64,000 nucleotides of DNA, taken from contig NZ_JADGMI010000006.1 of assembly GCF_015234305.1 (NCBI RefSeq), positions 390,261 to 454,260 of the forward strand, written 5' to 3'. The notes below the pieces were generated by a model. That model saw nothing but the letters and a program-made list of their open reading frames with translations. It had not been told where the DNA came from and did no database searches. Positions within the stretch are counted from its first letter, which is position 1; every line of letters begins with the position of its first letter. Origin of the DNA: Superficieibacter sp. 1612_C1. GTDB taxonomy: Bacteria; Pseudomonadota; Gammaproteobacteria; Enterobacterales; Enterobacteriaceae. Both the position numbers and the translations under genes were made by a program. This document shows positions 1 through 7,569 of the stretch, one piece after another.

Positions 1-852
1 TCGGGTCACCACACTGTCTTCCCCCCCGTTGCCTGTTACCTGTTTATCTTCACCGGCACGGTCCAGCAGGATGTTGGCCATACGCGCGACCTCAGGGCCA
101 AAACGAAAACTCGCCGTCAGCCACAATTTGTCTGCCTGCGCCAGCTGAGGGGCATTGAGCGCGTTATCCGCCCCGCGAAAGCGGTAAATCTGCTGGTAGC
201 GGTCGCCGACCAGGATGACCCGGCAGGGCTGATTCAGTACAAACGCACTGGTCACCGGGTTAGCGTCCTGCGCCTCATCGAAAAGGATGGTATCCCAGCG
301 TGTTGATAAATCAGGATGTGAAAGCTGGAAAAGTTTAAGGTAGGTGTCGTGCGTGACGGGAAAGGTTGAATCAGTACGGCTCATTTCATACCAGAGGATT
401 TGGATTGCCCCCAGAATTTTACCGGCATCGAGACCGTGGCGATCATCCTCAGACGGCAGATGTATCAGCCCCGGCTCAGTATCTGCACTGCAGAGGAACA
501 TGTTCAGCCCGCTTAGCGCCAGCCGCGCCAGCGGCCAGTGGCGGGTATTGAGCTTGCGGGCCACATCCGTAATGCGCAGACTGGCTGTCAGCCGGTCACG
601 GAAATGCCTGCCGAAACGGGCCCATGCCAGCTGATGCGACGTTTTACACTCTACGTTATAGGGGAATTTGCGTTCAGCCTCATCCCGCACAGCGCGATTA
701 TAGGCAAGGTAAAGCATCTTACTTTCCGGGTTGGCTTCAGCGTAGTTCACTAACGTGGAGGTTTTGCCTGTGCCTGCAAACGCATTTACCACAAGATGAT
801 TACCCTTCCATTCGATGATGGCGTTTTGTTCGGCTGTTGTTTTCCAGGTCAC
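1..852 (-). CDS. UvrD/Rep-like superfamily 1 DNA helicase (partial)
   Basis: The reading frame is open from a GTG at 852 down to the window edge, so only about 284 N-terminal residues are present. Visible motifs are a Walker A (NAFAGTGKTSTL) near residue 25, a Walker B/motif II (FDEAQD) near 195 and motif III (GDRYQQIYRFRGA) near 220, all typical of UvrD-type ATP-dependent 3'-5' helicases. The GTG start is chosen because a GGAG box lies 8 bases upstream and no in-frame ATG precedes motif I. It is the most distal visible gene of the left ICE block, and it probably acts on DNA during element processing; that role is inferred. Confidence 0.85.
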   Translation of the reverse strand, partial: MTWKTTAEQNAIIEWKGNHLVVNAFAGTGKTSTLVNYAEANPESKMLYLAYNRAVRDEAERKFPYNVECKTSHQLAWARFGRHFRDRLTASLRITDVARKLNTRHWPLARLALSGLNMFLCSADTEPGLIHLPSEDDRHGLDAGKILGAIQILWYEMSRTDSTFPVTHDTYLKLFQLSHPDLSTRWDTILFDEAQDANPVTSAFVLNQPCRVILVGDRYQQIYRFRGADNALNAPQLAQADKLWLTASFRFGPEVARMANILLDRAGEDKQVTGNGGEDSVVTR

Positions 853-944
853 TGTGTTCTCCCGCAGCAGCAGATGTGAAAAAAAACAGCCTGACAGCGG
901 GAAGAGTTCACTACGATAAAAAACCAGATACCGTGCTTCAGAAA

Positions 945-970
945 TAAAAAACGCTCCCGGGCGGGAGCGT
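945..970 (-). terminator. Rho-independent terminator of the methylase-like gene
   Basis: On the minus strand a GC-rich hairpin (ACGCTCCC...GGGAGCGT) is followed by six T. It sits directly after the gene ending at 981. The same stem recurs almost unchanged behind pcoE at 6844. Confidence 0.8.
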
Positions 971-980
971 GTGGATGTGA

Positions 981-1664
981 TTATGCCGCCTGCAAGTACC
1001 GTGGATCCAGACGAACAGGCCAGCCGCCGAGATAGTGCCCGGGGGTATAGAGTATCCGGCGTCGTTCATTCGCCAGGGTATTACCTACCACCACTTCGCC
1101 GGCAATCCCGCACAGGGACAGCTGTATGTAAGCCATTCCGGCCGCAAGCGGATCGATATCTGTCGCGGATACCCACAGATACCGGTGCGGTGGCCACCCC
1201 GCCTTTTGCAGAACATCAGCAAATGCCAGCACCATGCAGCCGGCACCGCACGCAGGTTCACTCAGGGTGATGAAGGGTTTGTCACGGAACAACGCTTCAG
1301 TGTCGCCCAGCTGCATGGCCGCCATCATTCTGGCCACGTCCCAGGGCGTGAAAAACTGCCCCCTGTATTTGTCACCCAGCTCCAGCTGCATAAAGACGCG
1401 GCCAAGGAAGTCCCCGGGCGCTTCACCCAGCCCGTTAACAACGTGGGCCAGCAGCTGCGCCATGCGCGTGACGTCCTCCTTTTCGTATCCACCGACTATA
1501 CGCAGATACTTTTGCTCCTGCGCTTCACTGAAGTGAAGCCGGTTTTCCAGCGCGATGACGCTGCAGCTGATGAAGTCTTCAAACACTTTAAACCGGTGAT
1601 GATACCGGGCCGTCTGACTGAACAACTTAACAAAGGCTTTTTCGTGGTTAATCATGCCAGGCAT
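981..1664 (-). CDS. N-6 DNA methylase-like protein without the NPPY/F motif
   Basis: A 227-residue protein with an AdoMet-binding methylase core: FTPWDVARMM near residue 102 resembles the region before motif I in HsdM-type enzymes, EPACGAGCMVLAFAD near 138 is motif I, and ATDIDP near 167 is the acidic strand that binds the cofactor. The catalytic NPPY/F tetrapeptide expected about 40-60 residues after motif I is not present; the chain has GNTLANE and then ends. It could be a short ICE methylase relative, a cofactor-binding protein with another role, or an inactive form. It starts at an ATG 12 bases after GGAG and carries a structured leader. Confidence 0.75.
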   Translation of the reverse strand: MPGMINHEKAFVKLFSQTARYHHRFKVFEDFISCSVIALENRLHFSEAQEQKYLRIVGGYEKEDVTRMAQLLAHVVNGLGEAPGDFLGRVFMQLELGDKYRGQFFTPWDVARMMAAMQLGDTEALFRDKPFITLSEPACGAGCMVLAFADVLQKAGWPPHRYLWVSATDIDPLAAGMAYIQLSLCGIAGEVVVGNTLANERRRILYTPGHYLGGWPVRLDPRYLQAA

Positions 1665-1677
1665 GCGTCTTCTCCAT

Positions 1678-1725
1678 AAAAAAAGGGAACACGCACCCTG
1701 ACCAGGGGACGTGTCCCCTGAGGGT
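1678..1725 (-). promoter_or_regulatory. Structured 5' leader L1 (A-B-A'-B' with T-run)
   Basis: In the gene's direction the order is A (ACCCT, 1721-1725), B (1710-1718), A' (AGGGT, 1695-1699), B' (1685-1693), then seven T (1678-1684) and the ribosome binding site. B pairs with B' in a terminator-like stem. A pairs with A' and encloses B, and B can also fold on its neighbour (CAGGGGAC/GTCCCCTG). These pairings compete or form a pseudoknot, suggesting transcription attenuation. Function is inferred. Confidence 0.55.
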
Positions 1726-1749
1726 AAAAAGCCACGGCATTGCCGTGGC
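1726..1749 (-). terminator. Rho-independent terminator after the DUF3085 gene
   Basis: On the minus strand GCCACGGC-AAT-GCCGTGGC is followed by five T. It separates the DUF3085 gene from the leader of the next gene. Confidence 0.8.
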
Positions 1750-1772
1750 TGGGTTAACGGAGGAACAGGCTT

Positions 1773-2419
1773 TTACCCCCGGACCTCACGATAAGATGCT
1801 GCTTCCTGAGTCGATAACGCCGGCTCATCGCTGACGAGATAAAGCACCTGACCGGGCTGAGACGCGCCGGCCGCACCTTTGTGTCCGTCGACATGTTCGC
1901 CGCCGTCATAGCAGTCGTAACCGCTGAGCCCGCTCACGGGCTCGCTGTAGCTGTGACGCACCTCGCAGTCAAATACCGCAGAAATTTCCCCGACAACCTC
2001 ACCTGACGGCGGAAGCCAGGGCGTATCCATCTGCAGCGTAAGACTGTTTTCTGGCGGTACTGCGCGACTTTCACCCGGTCAGTCGCTGCGGTGAGCACCT
2101 GTATCTGTGTGTCGGTAATCAGGATCCTCAGGTCCGTCCTGCCGGACAGTACAGAGGTGGCTACCGCGTCGCTTATCGACAGTGATTCAATGAAATCATC
2201 GCCGCCGGCAAGCAGGCGTGCCGTGTCGTACCAGTCCTCATTTTTCTGAGGGTGACACCCTGTGGCATACGCAATACGCGGCACCGGATCGTTGCCCTGC
2301 CAGGCACCGGTGGCCGGCATAAGATAAACACCCTCATCCTTTGCCAGGTGAAGCTGACCTCCCTGCATGCGGGCGGCCAGCAGGACGTTCGTCAGGTCTT
2401 TGTTGTCGAAAAAAAGCAT
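1773..2419 (-). pseudogene. DUF3085-type ICE protein, split by a one-base frameshift
   Basis: The N-terminal frame (from 2419) encodes a DUF3085-like domain: LHLAKDEGVYLMPATG near residue 25, then RIAYATGCHP and GGDDF. The matching C-terminal half (PWLPPSGEVVGEISAVFDC onward, to 1773) lies in another frame. The two meet in a run of four T at 2047-2050 (AAAA in the coding sense). One more base there would join them into a single protein of about 215 residues with continuous protein-like sequence. Without it the first frame runs on into unlikely residues to 1934. It could be a true pseudogene or a homopolymer sequencing error. DUF3085 proteins occur in ICEs; their function is unknown to me. Confidence 0.6.
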
Positions 2420-2434
2420 GGGGCTCTCCTTTAA

Positions 2435-2478
2435 AAACGGGAGAGCCGCCCCGTCCGGAGTGATCTCTCCCGACGGGG
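2435..2478 (-). promoter_or_regulatory. Structured 5' leader L2 (A-B-A'-B' with T-run)
   Basis: In the gene's direction: A CCCCGTC (2472-2478), B GGGAGAG (2465-2471), A' GACGGGG (2451-2457), B' CTCTCCC (2441-2447), then five T and AAAGGAG before the ATG at 2419. A:A' and B:B' are each seven perfect pairs but interleave, so they form a pseudoknot or exclude each other. Confidence 0.6.
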
Positions 2479-2494
2479 TTAAAGTCAGTACTGT

Positions 2495-3142
2495 TTACAG
2501 CGCGTCAGTTTTTTCCGCGACCCGCTTCAGTTCATACAGCTGAAATTCAGCCTCCGTAAACGCATTCCAGTCGTCGTTGCTCAGCACACGCTCACCACCG
2601 CAGAGCAGCTGCAGCAGCAGGGAATCAAACGCGTCACCACGCACCGGCGTTTTCAGTACCGGCTGAGGCGCGGTCAGCGTCGGCTGCTCAGGCAGGCCGA
2701 GATGTCGCTCAATCCAGCGTAACGGTAACGCCCAGCTGCGGCCTTCGTCAGAAGAATGTATCCGAAAGCTGCCCGGACACAGGTTATGCAGCAGGACCAT
2801 CACAATGCGTGCAAAGAAATCGCAGGGCTGATGCTGAAAATCCAGCTCCTGGATACTCAGCGTATTGCGGTTGCGCTCACGCTCAATCGTCATGTTGACC
2901 GGCCAGACACTGCCGCCTGTGTCGCCACAAAACGCCATGACATCAGCAACCGGAAAGAGGTCAGCCGCGCGATTAAGCGACGGCAGATACGTATTCCCCG
3001 GACGCAGACGCACCGGCAGTTGCCAGAAAGTTTCTGTGACGGCCAGAACGAAAGCATGCCAGTGTCGCAACGGAACCGTGCTGACGTGCTCGATGGTGTA
3101 GACAACCGACATGGAAGCCGGCGAAGAAAACAGGTTTTTCAT
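2495..3142 (-). CDS. Hypothetical ICE protein
   Basis: A 215-residue protein I do not recognise. It has no signal peptide, membrane segment or known catalytic motif that I can see. Residues 1-110 are rich in aromatic and hydrophobic residues and look like a compact fold; the C-terminal 40 residues (LSNDDWNAFTEAEFQLYELK) look helical. GGAGG lies 8 bases before the ATG and supports the start. It lies in the row of minus-strand ICE genes with leader L3 upstream, so it probably belongs to the ICE accessory module shared with the methylase-like gene. Confidence 0.65.
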   Translation of the reverse strand: MKNLFSSPASMSVVYTIEHVSTVPLRHWHAFVLAVTETFWQLPVRLRPGNTYLPSLNRAADLFPVADVMAFCGDTGGSVWPVNMTIERERNRNTLSIQELDFQHQPCDFFARIVMVLLHNLCPGSFRIHSSDEGRSWALPLRWIERHLGLPEQPTLTAPQPVLKTPVRGDAFDSLLLQLLCGGERVLSNDDWNAFTEAEFQLYELKRVAEKTDAL

Positions 3143-3161
3143 CGATAAATCCTCCGCGAAT

Positions 3162-3205
3162 AAAAAAGGGGGGATTTATCCCCCGGACGGGAGTAAATCC
3201 CCGTC
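3162..3205 (-). promoter_or_regulatory. Structured 5' leader L3 (A-B-A'-B' with T-run)
   Basis: In the gene's direction: A GACGGG (3200-3205), B GGGGATTTA (3194-3202), A' CCCGTC (3186-3191), B' TAAATCCCC (3170-3178), then six T. B' can also close a tight local terminator hairpin (GGGGGA-TAAA-TCCCCC). Both A:A' and B:B' are perfect. Confidence 0.6.
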
Positions 3206-3226
3206 AGGGTGTGTTCTTTCTGCTGG

Positions 3227-3592
3227 TTACATCCGTTCGAGAGCCGCTATAGCCCGATCACACCGGGCATCCTGGATACCTTCATCCACGGCCTTCTCCC
3301 AGAAGGGCCGGTTAATTTCTTTTCCCAGCTCGTCCAGCGTGAAGAGCAAATTTTTAGACGTATCAGGCAAAGGCGGAATATCGCCTTCCCCGAGTAAAAA
3401 GACAAACCAGCCATAAGCTGTGCCGGTGCCAATGATGGAATCTTCCAGAAACGTCAGTTCATTCGGTTCATCCCGGTCCGTATGAAGATCGAGACGCTGG
3501 AATGCCCTTATGCTCAGAAGTTCACTCTCAAGCAGGCAAAGCCAGCTGAGCGTGTCCAGTGGAGTTTTAAGCGTATAAACGTCTGTGTGCAT
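3227..3592 (-). CDS. Hypothetical small acidic ICE protein
   Basis: About 121 residues starting MHTDVYTLKTPLD. I chose the ATG at 3592 because GAGG precedes it by 8 bases and the longer frame (to 3658) would translate through leader L4. The protein is acidic, with a central hydrophobic stretch (GTGTAYGWFVFLLGEG) too short and polar-flanked to be a clear membrane anchor. I do not recognise the family. It is part of the five-gene leader-bearing row. Confidence 0.6.
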   Translation of the reverse strand: MHTDVYTLKTPLDTLSWLCLLESELLSIRAFQRLDLHTDRDEPNELTFLEDSIIGTGTAYGWFVFLLGEGDIPPLPDTSKNLLFTLDELGKEINRPFWEKAVDEGIQDARCDRAIAALERM

Positions 3593-3615
3593 GGGTATAT
3601 CCTCAGGTAAATAAC

Positions 3616-3649
3616 GGGATATTCCCTCCGACGGAGAGATATCCCCGTC
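3616..3649 (-). promoter_or_regulatory. Structured 5' leader L4 (A-B-A'-B')
   Basis: In the gene's direction: A GACGG (3645-3649), B GGGATAT (3639-3645), A' CCGTC (3630-3634), B' ATATCCC (3616-3622), followed by a weak T-rich stretch and GAGG. Compared with L3 the B arms changed on both sides (GGGATTTA/TAAATCCC to GGGATAT/ATATCCC), which supports pairing. Confidence 0.55.
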
Positions 3650-3688
3650 AGGGTCCACAACATTTTTTGACCGGCGTTCATCAACCGA

Positions 3689-4062
3689 TCAGTTCAGTGC
3701 ATATGAATCAGATTGCTCCTGATACACATATTCAGGATTAAAGCGCAGGCTTTTCAACGCAGCTACCGACAGTGGATCTACGGAATTTATGCCCGAAACG
3801 GCCACGCCATCCAGTATGTCGCCAGCCTCCACCCGGGGAGAATATCCGTAATACTGACACCATACACAGAGTTCGGGGTCAGCCGGATCACAATCACCGA
3901 GCGGTGCGACAAAAACCTGTTCGCCACAGGAGACGTTATCTCTGAGGATTTCGCCCGGATGAAAACACCACTTACGGGGCCATACTGAGCGGGACATACA
4001 TCCCGTCGCGTCTCAGACATCGACAGAATACGGAAAGTGACATCGTGCAGTGCTTCAGTCAT
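3689..4062 (-). pseudogene. Hypothetical ICE protein, split by a one-base frameshift
   Basis: The natural start is ATG 4062 (MTEALHDVTFRILSMSETRR), preceded by GAGGG and overlapping the end of the upstream gene by 8 bases. This frame soon becomes poor. The protein-like continuation (KWCFHPGEILRDNV ... YVYQEQSDSYALN, to 3689) is in another frame. The frames meet at a run of four G at 3976-3979 (CCCC in the coding sense); one extra base restores a 124-residue protein. It may be a real lesion or an assembly error like the one at 2047. Family not recognised. Without a frameshift, the shorter open frame would start at ATG 3997. Confidence 0.5.
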
Positions 4063-4423
4063 GAGAATGCCCTCCGGAAAGAAAACGGTAGCGCAGGTGT
4101 GCCAGATGCTGTGCCTGACGGCAAGCATGGCGGTATGCGTTTCGACGACCTGTTATTCCCTCAGGAAAGGAAACCGGCAGGCGGTGAAAAACATACTCGG
4201 CGCGGTGGCAACCTGTACGAACGGTAAGAAAGACGTTAACGCCCTGGTCTTTGACAGAAGTGATGTGCGCACGGACGGCATAATTGCCCGAACCGTTGAC
4301 ATACCAGCTGCTGTTGCGATGCAGATAAATGAAAGATTTCAATCTCCGGACAGCTGCGTCAGCAGACTGCTGAAGCTGAGTAAGGAGATGTTCAGGGAAA
4401 ACCGCAAAAGAGATGACAGACAT
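4055..4423 (-). CDS. Hypothetical ICE protein
   Basis: A 122-residue basic protein that I do not recognise. The first 45 residues (SFAVFPEHLLTQLQQSADAA onward) look like an alpha-helical region. The C-terminus is rich in His and Arg and ends HSHD. The ATG at 4423 follows GGAG by 9 bases, directly behind leader L5 and the STAXI array, and its stop overlaps the start of the next gene. The arrangement array-leader-gene matches that of the DUF3577 gene at 52110-52580. Confidence 0.55.
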   Translation of the reverse strand: MSVISFAVFPEHLLTQLQQSADAAVRRLKSFIYLHRNSSWYVNGSGNYAVRAHITSVKDQGVNVFLTVRTGCHRAEYVFHRLPVSFPEGITGRRNAYRHACRQAQHLAHLRYRFLSGGHSHD

Positions 4424-4436
4424 GGTGTTTCTCCAT

Positions 4437-4482
4437 AAAAAAAGGAAACACCTGCCCGACCGGGAAGTGTTTCCCGTCGGGG
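4437..4482 (-). promoter_or_regulatory. Structured 5' leader L5 (A-B-A'-B' with T-run)
   Basis: In the gene's direction: A CCCCGAC (4476-4482), B GGGAAACAC (4467-4475), A' GTCGGG (4455-4460), B' GTGTTTCC (4444-4451), then seven T (4437-4443) and GGAG. The A:A' hairpin also contains an inner GGGAA/TTCCC stem, which would block B:B'. This is the clearest terminator/antiterminator layout of the six. Confidence 0.65.
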
Positions 4483-4549
4483 AGTCAGAAAAAACAACAT
4501 TCTGACTGTCTGATAAGTTGAAATGACCTCAATCACTGTTCAGCGATAT

Positions 4550-4720
4550 CCGTTTCCAGAGGTTAAACGGATTTACCACCCGAAGGTATCCTCTCTCAGG
4601 CTGCGAGGATTTTCCGGTCACCCGAAGGTGTTTCTCTCAGACCGGTGAAACGTTAGCTGCTAGTCACCCGAAGGCGCTCCTCTCAGACTGCCGGAGCATT
4701 AGCTGGTTGCATGTAGCAAC
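4550..4720 (+). ncRNA. STAXI-like pseudoknot array, copy 1
   Basis: An entry hairpin (CCGTTT...AAACGG), three modules built on the box CACCCGAAGG, and an exit hairpin (GTTGC...GCAAC). Each module has the order A-box-B-TCTCAG-A'-B'. Module 2 pairs CCGGT with ACCGG and GTTTC with GAAAC; module 3 pairs GCTCC with GGAGC but its A arm is damaged (GCTAGT against ACTGCC). The design and its place near ICE genes fit the published STAXI motif, whose role is unknown (RNA or single-stranded DNA). The flanking gene is on the opposite strand. Confidence 0.65.
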
Positions 4721-4865
4721 AAGTAAGCCTGTCTATTTTCAGAGCAAATAGTGAACATGTCAACTGACGAACTGGCACAATATTGTCATTAACTTTTTTT
4801 AATAACAGTCCCTAGCCTACGGCTAAGATTATTTATACATTTTCGCTGACTTATATCCTAACTAA
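4721..4865. other. Gene-free flank between STAXI array and IS
   Basis: The first 40 bases repeat those after STAXI copy 2 (30943 onward). The rest is AT-rich, with no gene and no convincing promoter or terminator that I can see. Confidence 0.6.
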
Positions 4866-6061
<1,196 letters not shown>

Positions 6062-6541
6062 ATAATGCCCGATGACTTTGTCATGCAGCTCCACCGATTT
6101 TGAGAACGACAGCGACTTCCGTCCCAGCCGTGCCAGGTGCTGCCTCAGATTCAGGTTATGCCGCTCAATTCGCTGCGTATATCGCTTGCTGATTACGTGC
6201 AGTTTTCCCTTCAGGCGGGATTCATACAGCGGCCAGCCATCCGTCATCCATATCACCACGTCAAAGGGTGACAGCAGGCTCATAAGACGCCCCAGCGTCG
6301 CCATAGTGCGTTCACCGAATACGTGCGCAACAACCGTCTTCCGGAGCCTGTCATACGCGTAAAACAGCCAGCGCTGGCGCGATTTAGCCCCGACGTATCC
6401 CCACTGTTCGTCCATTTCCGCGCAGACGATGACGTCACTGCCCGGCTGTATGCGCGAGGTTACCGACTGCGGCCTGAGTTTTTTAAATGGCGGAAAATCG
6501 TGTTGAGGCCAACGCCCATAATGCGGGCGGTTGCCCGGCAT
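6062..6541 (-). pseudogene. insB: IS1 InsB, C-terminus lost
   Basis: The frame carries the IS1 transposase core ([45 protein letters not shown]) up to KVIGHY. It then runs into the IS5 end and stops at 5990 after foreign residues. Only about the last 8 native residues are lost. Active IS1 transposase is an InsA-B' frameshift fusion. Confidence 0.85.
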
Positions 6542-6735
6542 CCAACGCCATTCATGGCCATATCAATGATTTTCTGGTGCGTACCGGGTTGAGAAGCGGT
6601 GTAAGTGAACTGCAGTTGCCATGTTTTACGGCAGTGAGAGCAGAGATAGCGCTGATTTCCGGCAGTGCTTTTGCCGTTACGCACCACCCCGTCAGTAGCT
6701 GAACAGGAGGGACAGCTGATAGAAACAGAAGCCAC
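6460..6735 (-). CDS. insA: IS1 repressor InsA
   Basis: The 91-residue InsA has its zinc-binding cysteines (SCPSC near residue 8, CSHC near 33) and the helix-turn-helix near the end ([18 protein letters not shown]). In IS1 it represses transcription from the left end, and by frameshift it supplies the N-terminus of the transposase. It looks complete. Confidence 0.9.
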   Translation of the reverse strand: MASVSISCPSCSATDGVVRNGKSTAGNQRYLCSHCRKTWQLQFTYTASQPGTHQKIIDMAMNGVGCRATARIMGVGLNTIFRHLKNSGRSR

Positions 6736-6843
6736 TGGAGCACCTCAAAAACACCATCATACACTAAATCAGTAAGTTGGCAGCATCACCCGTTGGTCAG
6801 ATGAATGCCATTCCCTTGACAGTTGAAAATTTATGAGAGAGTT

Positions 6844-6869
6844 AAAAAAACGCTCCCGGACGGGAGCGT
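6844..6869 (-). terminator. Rho-independent terminator after pcoE
   Basis: On the minus strand ACGCTCCCGTCCGGGAGCGT is followed by seven T. The stem matches that at 945-970. Confidence 0.75.
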
Positions 6870-6919
6870 AAGCCAGTGACTTCGGCGTCAAATGAGGGTC
6901 TAACAAGTGGAGCTGCGGG

Positions 6920-7354
6920 TTAATTCTGGGTGATCTGGCTGCGATGCTTTTCAGCCTGCTGCTGATGAATAACGGAAGATTGACCATTATTCGCCTTCTC
7001 ATGCACAACAGCGGCTTTCTCATGCTCGTTCATTTCGGAAAATGATTTTGCTGTTTCGTTAGAAGCTGCTGGCTTGGATTTCATCATTTTTTTATGCATT
7101 TCAGCCATGTCCTGATGGGCAGCAGAATTGCCGTTTTGCATCATTTCATGGGACATTGCGGCCTGATCGTGACCGCTCATATCCATCATTTTCATGCTCT
7201 CCCCCTGAACTGCACTTTTTTCAGCGGATGATTGCATCTGATGGGCAGGCGCCTGGGCATTATTTACCTGGTCATGCATGTTCATTGTCTCTGCAGCCCA
7301 GGCAGATGAAGCGACAGCCATCATGGCAATAAAGGATACAAGGATCTTTTTCAT
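6920..7354 (-). CDS. pcoE: Periplasmic copper-binding protein PcoE
   Basis: A 144-residue protein of the usual PcoE length. The signal peptide is MKKILVSFIAMMAVASSAWA. The mature part is rich in Met and His, with three repeats of the type E-M-N-E-H-E-K-A-A-V-V-H-E. PcoE is known to bind Cu and Ag in the periplasm as a first-line sponge. The ATG at 7354 is chosen because the signal peptide begins there and GGAG lies upstream. It is transcribed separately from pcoABCDRS, behind a two-component operator at 7527. Confidence 0.9.
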   Translation of the reverse strand: MKKILVSFIAMMAVASSAWAAETMNMHDQVNNAQAPAHQMQSSAEKSAVQGESMKMMDMSGHDQAAMSHEMMQNGNSAAHQDMAEMHKKMMKSKPAASNETAKSFSEMNEHEKAAVVHEKANNGQSSVIHQQQAEKHRSQITQN

Positions 7355-7526
7355 GGTTGGGTCTCCGGTGTTTTCATACCCGAACAATCAATGCTTATAA
7401 CAGAGAAAGCATTTGATCTCAGGGCTGGTTGATCATCATGCTAGGAACCGGGCGATTGAATTATCACGCTGTCCTGATTTATGGCTGATTATAAAAAACC
7501 GCCTCTGTTTATCGCGTGACTGAACG

Positions 7527-7542
7527 ATGACATTTTTGTCAC
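7527..7542. promoter_or_regulatory. Candidate PcoR/CusR-type operator before pcoE
   Basis: TGACA-TTTT-TGTCA inverted repeat about 175 bases upstream of the pcoE start, between pcoE and pcoS. It has the same half-sites as the boxes before silC and silE. Confidence 0.6.
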
Positions 7543-7569
7543 CTTCCGGGTTTCTCCTGAATAACGGTA

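Larger units (their letters stand above)
6062..6790 (-). mobile_element. IS1 remnant, cut by the IS5-family element
   Basis: The right IS1 end (GTAAGTTGGCAGCATCACC) closes at 6790, and the insA/insB region follows in minus orientation. The opposite 40 or so terminal bases expected left of 6062 are missing: IS5 starts inside insB and the sequence beyond IS5 is not IS1. The copy is therefore immobile by itself. Confidence 0.85.

Noticed and set aside
344..818. Several open frames on the plus strand
   Set aside because: They are shadows of the helicase gene on the minus strand, which carries clear Walker and motif III sequences.
1035..1679. 214-codon open frame on the plus strand
   Set aside because: Opposite the methylase-like gene; it has no RBS or family signature, and its length follows from the GC-rich coding strand beneath it.
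4550..4720. CRISPR-like array (regular repeats with variable parts)
   Set aside because: The repeated box is only about 10 bases and the variable parts pair with each other inside each module; there are no cas genes. The pseudoknot reading explains it better.
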